DNA of 64,000 bases from a gamma proteobacterium symbiont of Ctena orbiculata (GTDB lineage Bacteria > Pseudomonadota > Gammaproteobacteria > Chromatiales > Chromatiaceae): NCBI GenBank assembly GCA_003058525.1, contig QBVD01000033.1:1-64000 (forward strand). The letters run 5' to 3'. Shown piece by piece: positions 56,766 through 64,000 of the stretch (position 1 is the stretch's first letter; the number at the start of each line of letters is the position of its first letter). The translations under genes and the position numbers were made by a program. The notes below the pieces were generated by a model. It worked only from the letters and a program-made list of their open reading frames with translations, made no database searches and was not told the DNA's origin.

Positions 56766-57653
56766 TCAACGGCTTTTGCGGTAGGGCGACTGCTTGCCGT
56801 CCGGTTGTATTTGGAAACGTTTATAGGACCACTGGTATTGGGAGGGCAATTCACGGATGATCGATTCGATACCATGATTCAATGCGCTCGCAGCCACCAC
56901 CGGATCAGCTTCCCTGATCCTCTCATCCGCCGGCAGATAGTGAATGTGGTAGCCAGCACCGGCAGAAAGCCGCTCGGCATAGGCGAAAATCACTTTTGCG
57001 CCGGTCTTTCTGACTAATCGATTGGTCAGCAGCATGGTCAATGCCGGCACCCCAAAGAAAGGGGCGAACACAGCCCCTTTATCAGACCTGGGCTGTTGAT
57101 CAGGCAGGATGCAAGTAACGCCACCCTTCAGCAGTGTCTGATAAATCTGTTTTACACCCGAGGTGTCTGTCGGCACCAGTTTCGCCCCGCTGCGCTCCCT
57201 GGCCTGCTTGACTATAGTTTCGTAGGCACGGTTTCTGGGGGGACGATAGAGAGAAGTCACCTGTTCATGGGTCGGCAGCTCAAGTCCGATAATCTCCCAG
57301 CAACCCAGATGTGGAGCAAGAACTATCAAACCCTGCCCTTCTTCTCTCACAAGCTGCTCTGAACCACTGACCTGTTTGATCATACCCAATACACGCTCAG
57401 TGGGCGTGAACCAAATTGCAGCCATTTCCATCAGTGTGGCGCCCATTTGTCTGATTGAGCGATCACGCAGCCGACCCAACTCCCTATCGGACTTTTCAGG
57501 AAAACAGAGACGAAGATTGACCTCCGTTGATCGTTTTTCCCGGTTCGGCAACCAGATATAAAAACGCCCCAGGAGATGGCCGATTCGGTGCAGCCAGTTC
57601 AACGGCAGATAACCGGAAACTCGCCAGATCGGATATAGAGGGTGCTTTGACAT
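56766..57653 (-). CDS. Lauroyl/myristoyl acyltransferase family protein (LpxL-like)
   Basis: A 295-residue protein of the LpxL/HtrB lysophospholipid acyltransferase group. APHLGCWEIIGLEL near residue 110 has the H-x4-E catalytic motif in the PHxGxWE form used by this family. An N-terminal hydrophobic region (about residues 10-32) fits membrane association. It would transfer a secondary acyl chain to lipid A or to a related lipid. It lies alone on the minus strand between the VWA gene and a gene-free stretch. The exact acceptor cannot be fixed. Confidence 0.82.
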   Translation of the reverse strand: MSKHPLYPIWRVSGYLPLNWLHRIGHLLGRFYIWLPNREKRSTEVNLRLCFPEKSDRELGRLRDRSIRQMGATLMEMAAIWFTPTERVLGMIKQVSGSEQLVREEGQGLIVLAPHLGCWEIIGLELPTHEQVTSLYRPPRNRAYETIVKQARERSGAKLVPTDTSGVKQIYQTLLKGGVTCILPDQQPRSDKGAVFAPFFGVPALTMLLTNRLVRKTGAKVIFAYAERLSAGAGYHIHYLPADERIREADPVVAASALNHGIESIIRELPSQYQWSYKRFQIQPDGKQSPYRKSR

Positions 57654-58099
57654 GATGGAGAATTGTACACAAAAGTGTTAACCAGCCTGAATATCTAAAT
57701 TTTACTTACCGAAAACTTATGGCTACTCACCAGAGTGAAACCCATCAGTAATCATGGAAAAAATATGATTATCCGCAAACAAACGCCAATCATAGCAAAT
57801 CGAACGCCAAATCAATTGATATTGTAGTAAGCGTTTAACAAGTCAATTCCAAATTTATACAGAAACCCAAAAAACGCCCTTGACCGGGAGGGTTTGTGCT
57901 TATCCAATCATGGTGATAATTTCTTATAAAAAATTGACATGCAAGTACAACCTGCCTTTAATCATATTTTTTACCCATCTGTTTTGGGAAAGTGCTATTT
58001 ATATTCGGATATTCATATGGCTAAAGCGGATTGCTTTCACAGCCAAACCATCTACCATGTAGTGGTATGAATAATGACTGAACCGATAGGATTTTACTG
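57654..58099. other. Divergent AT-rich region between acyltransferase and rhodanese
   Basis: About 446 bases without a gene. It contains one good sigma-70-type promoter candidate facing right (57934-57962). The rest is AT-rich. No operator was recognised. Confidence 0.5.
57934..57962 (+). promoter_or_regulatory. Candidate sigma-70 promoter for the rhodanese gene
   Basis: TTGACA at 57934-57939, a 17-base spacer and TTTAAT at 57957-57962. The start of the rhodanese gene is about 130 bases downstream, so a leader of that length is implied. Confidence 0.4.
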
Positions 58100-58528
58100 A
58101 TGAGTGATTCTCGACTCCACAACCTTACACCACAACAAGCATGGCAGATGATGCAAGACGATCCGCGTACCGTTCTAGTGGACATCAGGTCCAGCATGGA
58201 GTTTCTCTTTGTGGGACATCCTAAAGGGGCTGTTCACGTACCCTGGATTGACGAACCGGACTGGACGGTAAATCCCCACTTTGTCACCGATATTAGAAAA
58301 CTCCTGCTAGGCGGCAGTATCTGTACCATTGACGAGGGTTGTGCACCCGTGATCCTCATCTGCCGCAGCGGCAAACGCTCCCTTGAAGCGGGCAAGGCGC
58401 TGCTTGAAGGAGGATTTATGCGCGTGTTTCATATCGATGAGGGATTTGAAGGTGATCTGGATGACGATCATCACCGCAGCACTCTGGGTGGTTGGCGATA
58501 CCATGACTTACCCTGGGAACAGTGTTGA
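58100..58528 (+). CDS. Rhodanese-like sulfurtransferase
   Basis: A 142-residue single-domain rhodanese. VLVDIRSSMEFLFVGHPKGAVHVP (split here) covers the first half of the fold, and the active-site loop CRSGKRS begins at Cys88, which would carry the persulfide. Single-domain rhodaneses with this loop handle sulfane sulfur and are common in sulfur oxidisers. It could link to thiosulfate or sulfur metabolism (inference). It is monocistronic. Confidence 0.9.
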   Translation: MSDSRLHNLTPQQAWQMMQDDPRTVLVDIRSSMEFLFVGHPKGAVHVPWIDEPDWTVNPHFVTDIRKLLLGGSICTIDEGCAPVILICRSGKRSLEAGKALLEGGFMRVFHIDEGFEGDLDDDHHRSTLGGWRYHDLPWEQC

Positions 58529-58630
58529 GTATTTTACATCCGCTTGATTACTGGGTGTTTTGTTCAGAAGCGAAAGATTGTTTCATACACATAGTCAGCT
58601 AATATGCCATCCAGTGTAGTGCCCTGTACC

Positions 58631-58651
58631 AGGGCCTGTTAACACTAATCC
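58631..58651. repeat. Inverted copy of the end of the repeat at 226-246
   Basis: Twenty-one bases are the exact reverse complement of 226-246. No further similarity to the longer element was found on either side by eye, so this is either a terminal fragment or a shared short signal. It covers the stop codon of the ABC permease gene (58645-58647), and a GCCCT-AGGGC hairpin (58621-58635) overlaps its left side. Confidence 0.6.
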
Positions 58652-59421
58652 TTAATACCGACGCCACGGGACAGCAACAGCAGACTGTACCCCGTCAATA
58701 GGACGATGAATCCCAGAATAATAATCATTGCCACCGATACATCGATATCCGTAACGCCAAGGATACCGAATCTGAATGTATTGACCATGTAGAGCACTGG
58801 ATTGGCCAGTGATATCTGCTGCCATATTTCCGGAAGCAGCTCTATAGAGTAGAACACACCACCGAGATAGGTCAGTGGTGTCAACACAAAGGTCGGCACG
58901 ATAGATATATCGTCAAAACTCTTCGCATAAACCGCATTGATAAAGCCGGCCAGGGCAAACAGAATGGAAGTAAGAACAAAAACCAATAACGTCAAACCGT
59001 AACTGTTGATTGTCAGATCCGTAAACAACAGCGATATGATCGTAACCAGGATACCCACCATAGTGCCACGCGCCACACCACCAACCACGTATCCGCCCAA
59101 CACCACCCAGTGAGGTACGGGAGCAATCAACAACTCTTCAATATAGTGCTGTAATTTTGCACCAAAAAAGGATGAGACGACATTAGCATAAGAGTTCTGT
59201 ATCACCGACATCAGGATTAGGCCAGGGACGATAAAATCGATATAGCGATAACCATCCATCTCACCAATCCGTTCACCGATCAGCTTTCCAAAAATGATAA
59301 AGTATAGGGTGGTGGTTATGGCAGGTGGCAGCAGTGTCTGTACCCATATTCGCATAAAGCGCAGCACTTCCTTGGTCACTATCGTCTGAAATGCGATTCG
59401 GTAGACTCGCCAGGGGTTCAT
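58645..59421 (-). CDS. ABC-2 type transporter permease
   Basis: The ATG at 59421 gives 258 residues, the usual length; a longer frame reaching 59559 overlaps the ATPase gene in another frame and is not supported. Six hydrophobic segments and the FVVP-like IDFIVPGLILMSVIQNSYANVV motif with NPVLYMVNTFRFG near the end identify the YadH group of ABC-2 permeases. It pairs with the ATPase encoded directly upstream. The substrate is unknown. Its last two codons and stop fall inside a repeated 21-base sequence. Confidence 0.88.
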   Translation of the reverse strand: MNPWRVYRIAFQTIVTKEVLRFMRIWVQTLLPPAITTTLYFIIFGKLIGERIGEMDGYRYIDFIVPGLILMSVIQNSYANVVSSFFGAKLQHYIEELLIAPVPHWVVLGGYVVGGVARGTMVGILVTIISLLFTDLTINSYGLTLLVFVLTSILFALAGFINAVYAKSFDDISIVPTFVLTPLTYLGGVFYSIELLPEIWQQISLANPVLYMVNTFRFGILGVTDIDVSVAMIIILGFIVLLTGYSLLLLSRGVGIKD

Positions 59422-59476
59422 ACGGTGTCTTATCCCATATTGTTTGGTGTTTTCAGAGGCCCGATACTGCCACTGG

Positions 59477-60403
59477 TCACACCTGCTGTTGCTTGGAGCG
59501 GTCGACCAGATCGACAAACATCTGTTCCAAACGGTTCTGTTTGTTGCGCATACTGACAACCTCGATACCCTGCTGCGTAAGCTGCCCGAACAACTGGTTC
59601 ATGCTCTGTTCACGTATCACCTCCACCTCCAGGGTTTCACGATCAATCAAAGTTGCACGATAGCCCGGCAGATCGGGCAGCCTGTCTATGGGTGATGCGA
59701 GATTGAGCAGAAATATCTCGGTATGCAATTGACTCAGTAATCTCGACATACTGGTCTGTTCGACGATTCGTCCGTGATCAATAATAGCAATATTGCGGCA
59801 CAGGCTCTCTGCCTCCTCCAGGTAGTGGGTCGTCAAAATAATGGTTGTCCCCTGCTGGTTGATATCACGCATAAAACGCCACATCGAACGGCGAATTTCG
59901 ATATCAACACCGGCTGTCGGTTCATCCAAAATCAACAGTCTCGGCTTGTGTACCAAGGCCCTGGCAATCATCAATCGGCGTTTCATCCCGCCTGAAAGCC
60001 ATCGAGACTGAGTGTTACGCTTTTCCCATAGACCCAATCTTTCCAATGACGCCTCGGCTCTTTGGTATGCCAGCTTACGTGGAATCCCGTAATACCCCGC
60101 CTGGTTAACCAGGATCTCCACCACCGGCTCCCACATATTGAAATTGAATTCCTGGGGTACCAGGCCGATCAGATACTTGGCTTGATCCTTCTCCTTATCC
60201 AGATCATAGCCATAGATCACGACTTCACCGGCACTTTTGTTTATCAGGGAGGCGATGATACTGATAGCGGTGGACTTACCGGCACCGTTCGGCCCCAACA
60301 GAGCAAAAAAATCTCCCTCATCAACCTTGAGATCGATTCCTTTGAGGGCCTCGAACCCATTGCGGTAGGTCTTGTGAAGTTTTTTTATAACAAGGGCAGA
60401 CAC
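59477..60403 (-). CDS. ABC transporter ATP-binding protein (YadG-like)
   Basis: A 308-residue ABC ATPase. Walker A is GPNGAGKST near residue 38, the signature is LSGGMKRR near 138, and Walker B is LLILDEPTAGVD near 158, followed by the H-loop histidine in TTHYLEEAE. The C-terminal extension of about 80 residues fits the drug/polymer exporter group. It lies 55 bases upstream of the permease and 28 bases after parA, all on one strand. Confidence 0.92.
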   Translation of the reverse strand: MSALVIKKLHKTYRNGFEALKGIDLKVDEGDFFALLGPNGAGKSTAISIIASLINKSAGEVVIYGYDLDKEKDQAKYLIGLVPQEFNFNMWEPVVEILVNQAGYYGIPRKLAYQRAEASLERLGLWEKRNTQSRWLSGGMKRRLMIARALVHKPRLLILDEPTAGVDIEIRRSMWRFMRDINQQGTTIILTTHYLEEAESLCRNIAIIDHGRIVEQTSMSRLLSQLHTEIFLLNLASPIDRLPDLPGYRATLIDRETLEVEVIREQSMNQLFGQLTQQGIEVVSMRNKQNRLEQMFVDLVDRSKQQQV

Positions 60404-60431
60404 AGTCTTTTTTATCAGGCGATATCAGAGA

Positions 60432-61175
60432 CTAGCCCAGACGATTCTGTACATCCATCCACAATGCCTGGTAGGCACTGGCCGCAAAGCAGTTGGGGGA
60501 GAACGCCTGTACCGGCATTCGATGAATTCCCATCCTCTCCACGTCGCTGGCATAGGGGATCTGCGCCTTCAGCAGTTCACCTTGAGCGTCCGGGAAGTTC
60601 TCCATAATATCCAGATGCATCCGCTTACGTCGATCCACCATGGAAAAGAAGGGCATTAACTTCAATCCGGTGATACGGTGACCTTGTAAAAAATCGAGGA
60701 GCTGATCGTAAGTGCGCATTGAGAGCGTAGTCGGTATCAACGGTAACAGCAGTCCCTCTGCGGCGCGGAAAATATTCTCCGAAACAAGAGAAATACTCGG
60801 CGGACAGTCAAGAAAGACGTAGTCATAGGTCTTCGAGAGCGGGCGTAACAGTTTCAATAACTGCTTGGTGGGTTTCTTCGCGTCCTCCATTCGCAGATCC
60901 ATATTGCGATAGGAGAAATCCGCAGGCAGCATATCGAGATTGTCGAAATCTGTCGCCTTGACCACGTCATCCAGATCGAGCTTTCCCTTAACAAGCCTTT
61001 TACTGCCCTTAACCTTCGGTTGAATACGAAAATAGAAGGTCGCGGCTGCCTGGGGATCCAAGTCCCAAATCAGTGTTCGGTAACCCTGCCTTGCGGCAAG
61101 GTAGGAGAGATTGACGGCTGTCGCTGTTTTTCCGACCCCGCCCTTAATGTTATAGACCCCGATGATATGCATCAT
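60432..61175 (-). CDS. Orphan ParA-family ATPase
   Basis: A 247-residue ParA/MinD-type ATPase. The deviant Walker A is KGGVGKTA at residues 11-18 with the signature lysine 11; WDLDPQAA near 37 is the A' motif and FLDCPPS near 120 the Walker B region. No parB or centromere-like sequence is nearby, so it is not a chromosome or plasmid partition pair. Its ATG overlaps the stop of the CHAD gene by four bases, which argues that the two proteins work together. Orphan ParAs position carboxysomes, granules or chemoreceptor clusters. Confidence 0.9.
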   Translation of the reverse strand: MMHIIGVYNIKGGVGKTATAVNLSYLAARQGYRTLIWDLDPQAAATFYFRIQPKVKGSKRLVKGKLDLDDVVKATDFDNLDMLPADFSYRNMDLRMEDAKKPTKQLLKLLRPLSKTYDYVFLDCPPSISLVSENIFRAAEGLLLPLIPTTLSMRTYDQLLDFLQGHRITGLKLMPFFSMVDRRKRMHLDIMENFPDAQGELLKAQIPYASDVERMGIHRMPVQAFSPNCFAASAYQALWMDVQNRLG

Positions 61176-62725
61176 CTCACTCCGAACAACTGTTGAAAGG
61201 CGTTTTGATTCGATTCGCTGCTGAAATCGGTAAAGAGATCAACAAACTCGGCCCTCGCCCGTTCCTGTCTCTCCAACAGCTTGCCAACGAGTATGCCCAT
61301 CGCCATCAGCGCACTCGCCGGCGCACCCTCTTTCAACATCTGTTCTCCGAATTTCTGCAATGAGTTGGCCTGTACCTCCAGATCCTGAAACTCGCCCAGA
61401 TTGTCAAGTATCACCTTCAGTGCCTTGATCAACTCACGGATTGCAGGTTTGGGATAGAGACTTTGAAAGAACTCCATTAAGTAACGCAGCTTTTTACAAT
61501 CCTTACGGAGTTCGTGAAGCAGCTCTGCGGGCGAATCATCCCCTATGTTCAAACCATCTTTGAGCACCCGTTTGTACAGTTTTCCAATCCGTTTGTCCGC
61601 GAGTTTTGCCGTAGGACGCATCGCACTGGGTGCCTGCTCACTCTCCCCTCCCGGGGACTGCAGCCAACTGCGCCAGGCTTTCAGGTTCTTTCTGAAATGG
61701 GGCGAGTTGATTTTCTTCACCAGCCCGGCCTGCGCCAGTTTATGATGCTGCTGCAGGAAAGCATGAAAAGGATCAAGATCCTTTTGAATCGTCTTTGGCA
61801 GGGAGGCGCGATAGTCCGGATAGTGCAGCAGATAGACATCCAGATCCCTCGTCTCGCCGGTAATTTGTCCAATCCAGCCAAAGGCCTGTTTGAAAGGCTC
61901 CAACTGCTCCGGATCAAATACCCCTTTTATCTGGCTCATGGCAGAACGGGTACGTCGTGTGGCAACCCTCAAATCGTGCAGAAACTCACTGTCCAGATCT
62001 GCCCTGGTGCCATCGATATTGGCTTCCAGGGTATTCAGCAGGCTGAGCATGATCTGTCGAGCCGTCACATAGGCGGGCGCATCGGGATCGAGTCTGAAAT
62101 TGAGCTTGGAGCTGTAATCACCCACTTTTCGCCCGACACCCAGCAGCGCATCCTCATACAGACTCTGTTCCGATGGCCGGAGTTTGAGTGATGCGAATTG
62201 TTGCTTGAGCTTGAGAAAGTCAGTCTCATAGCCCTTCAACGGCTGCAGCACGATCCGGCCATCCAAATCACCCTTCTTTTTACCCTTGACCGCACTGAAC
62301 TGATTCTTCAGTAAAATAACCCTGACAACCGTCTTCTCTTCAGCATCCAAAATGCGTAAGGTGTATCGTTGTTGATTGATATTCACCATCGGCAACAATA
62401 CACGCATCTCCAATACCGGCACCAGGCATTCCCGGACAGGACCCTGAGGAATATCCTGTACAAATCCGGGAGGTGATTCGATGGATTGGCAGGCAATTTG
62501 TTGATGACTTTTTCGATTCACCCAACACAGCCTGTCCATTTCCCCCCGTTCTTGGAGCAACTCGCCGCCTGCTTGCCAGACACGCCAGTCAAAACTATCA
62601 AAATAGGTCTGTCTCACCTTGACCGGGGAATCTACAGATAAACGATAGGTTTCAGAGAGAACCTTACGGAGCCCATCCAGATCGAGCTCGTCAGGTAGCA
62701 TGTAGGTAAGTGGATGTTGTGCCAT
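61172..62725 (-). CDS. CHAD-domain protein with degenerate CYTH-like N-terminus
   Basis: A 517-residue protein. Residues 1-210 look like a CYTH-type beta barrel but lack the usual E-x-E-x-K start motif. Residues 215-510 form a CHAD domain, with FLHDLRVATRRTRS at 248-261 and LLHELRKDCKKLRYLMEFF near 400, rich in the histidines, arginines and lysines that bind polyphosphate. CHAD proteins are known to sit on polyphosphate granules. The gene is directly upstream of parA with a four-base overlap. The combination suggests granule binding plus ParA-driven positioning (inference). Confidence 0.88.
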   Translation of the reverse strand: MAQHPLTYMLPDELDLDGLRKVLSETYRLSVDSPVKVRQTYFDSFDWRVWQAGGELLQERGEMDRLCWVNRKSHQQIACQSIESPPGFVQDIPQGPVRECLVPVLEMRVLLPMVNINQQRYTLRILDAEEKTVVRVILLKNQFSAVKGKKKGDLDGRIVLQPLKGYETDFLKLKQQFASLKLRPSEQSLYEDALLGVGRKVGDYSSKLNFRLDPDAPAYVTARQIMLSLLNTLEANIDGTRADLDSEFLHDLRVATRRTRSAMSQIKGVFDPEQLEPFKQAFGWIGQITGETRDLDVYLLHYPDYRASLPKTIQKDLDPFHAFLQQHHKLAQAGLVKKINSPHFRKNLKAWRSWLQSPGGESEQAPSAMRPTAKLADKRIGKLYKRVLKDGLNIGDDSPAELLHELRKDCKKLRYLMEFFQSLYPKPAIRELIKALKVILDNLGEFQDLEVQANSLQKFGEQMLKEGAPASALMAMGILVGKLLERQERARAEFVDLFTDFSSESNQNAFQQLFGVR

Positions 62726-62820
62726 GGGACAACCTCAGATTTAACGAACCAAGAGAGTAACTGACCCGGCTGGATGTGACAATTACCAGTGTCAGAACTG
62801 TTCCCTATCCACCTTATCTA

Positions 62821-64000
62821 TTACTGATCATCAGCGGCTTCTGCCAGGCATTTGCTGACTATCTCATAGACATCTTTCGAAATCTCGGAATGAGACAGGA
62901 CACGCTCGAATTGCGCGTGCATCAATGCCTGACGCTGATCGTCATAACGGCGCCAGCGACTCATGATCCGCATCATCCTGGCTGCTATTTGCGGATTCAA
63001 TCTATCAAGCGTGATGACCTGATCGGCCAGAAATTCGTAGCCTGATCCGTCAATCCTGTGAAACGCACTGATATTCATACTGCAGAAGACACCGATGAGA
63101 CTGCGAACCTTGTTCGGATTCCGCAGGGAAAAGGCGGCGTGGTTCATCAACGCCCGGACCCGTTGCAATGTCCCGGGCAGGCGGGAATTCGCCTGTACCG
63201 CAAACCACTTATCCATGACCAGCGGCTCGTCAATCCATCGCTTCTCAAAGGTGGCTAGAGCGAGATCCCTCTCGGGGCAATCGGTATTCGCCAGACTGCT
63301 GAGCGCCGCCATCACGTCGGTCATGTTGTCTGCCTTCTCGAATTGTTCAAAGCAGAGCTTGTGGATCTCCGATTCATGCAATTGCATAAGATAGTCCAGG
63401 GCCAGATTTCTTAATCTTCGCCGGGCTATGGATACCGGATCAATATCGTATGGAGATTGAGACCCATTCTGCTGGTAGACCGCCAACAAGCGCCGGCGTA
63501 AACGGTTGGCCAATGCATGCCTGAGCCATTCTCTGACATGATGGATCGCTTCTACATCGACAATCTCCATCTGGTCACCCAATGTGGATTCACCGGGAAG
63601 CTGCAATACTTCACTCAACAGCGCCTTGTCCGCGGTCTCATTGCTTAGCGCGGCCTCAAAGGCCTTCACCAGACCTTCAGCCAGCTCCAGGGTCTTACCT
63701 GCTCGATAGTCAGCCACCAGATTCAACAGGGTTCTCTGTGCCAGTGCCTGGGAAGCATCCCATCGATTGAAAGGATCCGTGTCCCTGGCCATCAGAAACA
63801 TCAACTCCTCATCTGTCGCAGGGTATCGCAGCTTCACCGGCGCCGAGAATCCCCTCAACAGGGAGGGTACAGGCTTTTCATCTAGGCCGACAAAGGTAAA
63901 CTGCTGATCTGCTTCAGACAGTTCAAGCAGTCGCCGGGTACCTTGTGGTTCCGCCTCATTCTGCAACTGCAACTGCAGCTCTCTTCCCTCGTTGTTCAGC
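62821..64000 (-). CDS. pepN: Aminopeptidase N, C-terminal part (cut by window edge)
   Basis: The frame is open to the right edge without a stop; codons past 63972 read LNNEGRELQLQ in the same frame, so the gene continues outside. The 390 or so visible residues match the C-terminal DUF3458-type domains of PepN (M1 family): FTFVGLDEKPVPSLLRGFSAPV, RDTDPFNRWDASQ and NPNKVRSLIGVF are family motifs. The zinc-binding HEXXH site lies beyond the edge. The enzyme removes N-terminal residues from peptides. Confidence 0.93.
   Translation of the reverse strand, partial: LNNEGRELQLQLQNEAEPQGTRRLLELSEADQQFTFVGLDEKPVPSLLRGFSAPVKLRYPATDEELMFLMARDTDPFNRWDASQALAQRTLLNLVADYRAGKTLELAEGLVKAFEAALSNETADKALLSEVLQLPGESTLGDQMEIVDVEAIHHVREWLRHALANRLRRRLLAVYQQNGSQSPYDIDPVSIARRRLRNLALDYLMQLHESEIHKLCFEQFEKADNMTDVMAALSSLANTDCPERDLALATFEKRWIDEPLVMDKWFAVQANSRLPGTLQRVRALMNHAAFSLRNPNKVRSLIGVFCSMNISAFHRIDGSGYEFLADQVITLDRLNPQIAARMMRIMSRWRRYDDQRQALMHAQFERVLSHSEISKDVYEIVSKCLAEAADDQ

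Noticed and set aside
60432..61175. Plasmid partition module
   Set aside because: No parB, centromere-like repeats or replication gene is present; flanking genes are chromosomal.

Overview
The window reads as chromosome of a sulfur-oxidising, oxygen-respiring gammaproteobacterium. The evidence is the surE-pcm-nlpD-rpoS block, a complete cbb3 oxidase locus with its assembly genes beside an FNR-type regulator, a soxYZ pair and a DUF3365-type haem protein. The overall set resembles Chromatiales-like sulfur oxidisers, including symbiont lineages, but the sequence alone does not fix the genus. No tRNA, rRNA, CRISPR array, intact transposase or phage gene was seen.

Region 1 (1-23.7 kb) is visibly AT-rich and is an exopolysaccharide locus of the exosortase A (XrtA/EpsH) type. 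It has six glycosyltransferases, an O-antigen-ligase/polymerase-like membrane protein, a flippase, two polysaccharide deacetylases, an asparagine-synthetase-like amidotransferase, a PaaK/CapK-like adenylate-forming enzyme, a methyltransferase, an epimerase-like VOC protein, two exosortase-associated alpha/beta hydrolases, a low-molecular-weight tyrosine phosphatase and a secreted beta-helix protein. Exosortase itself lies in the middle on the opposite strand. No PEP-CTERM substrate, export channel or tyrosine kinase is in the window. The left edge is a structured repeat whose 21-base end recurs inverted at 58.6 kb.

Region 2 (24.6-31.8 kb) has balanced base composition: alaC, hom, thrC and an RpfE-like gene in one run, then an Mth938-like gene and two unknown genes, one with an FNR-like site upstream. 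Region 3 (31.8-41.6 kb) is the high-affinity oxidase module: ccoNOQP plus a 41-residue CcoM-like membrane peptide, then ccoG, ccoH, ccoI and ccoS, with two FNR-like sites in front of ccoN and fnr/anr just upstream. Region 4 (41.6-46.3 kb) is rpoS, nlpD, a YqaA/DedA-like gene, pcm and surE, with a divergent smr gene.

Region 5 (46.5-49.6 kb) is a three-gene unit: an unknown protein, a MoxR ATPase and a metallopeptidase-like/VWA protein. A perfect 23-base inverted repeat sits between the last two. Region 6 (49.6-58.5 kb) carries the haem protein, a BepA-like protease, soxYZ, an overlapping pair of envelope genes (a VWA protein and an acidic coiled-coil protein), an LpxL-like acyltransferase and a rhodanese. 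Region 7 (58.6-64 kb) has an ABC-2 exporter, an orphan ParA translationally coupled to a CHAD-domain protein, and the C-terminal part of pepN running off the edge.

The most interesting candidate for an undescribed system is the parA-CHAD pair. CHAD domains are known to bind polyphosphate, and orphan ParA ATPases position intracellular bodies, so the pair could position polyphosphate granules (inference). Second are the MoxR/metallopeptidase-VWA unit and the acyl-type enzymes of the exosortase locus, whose two hydrolases lack the usual serine nucleophile.
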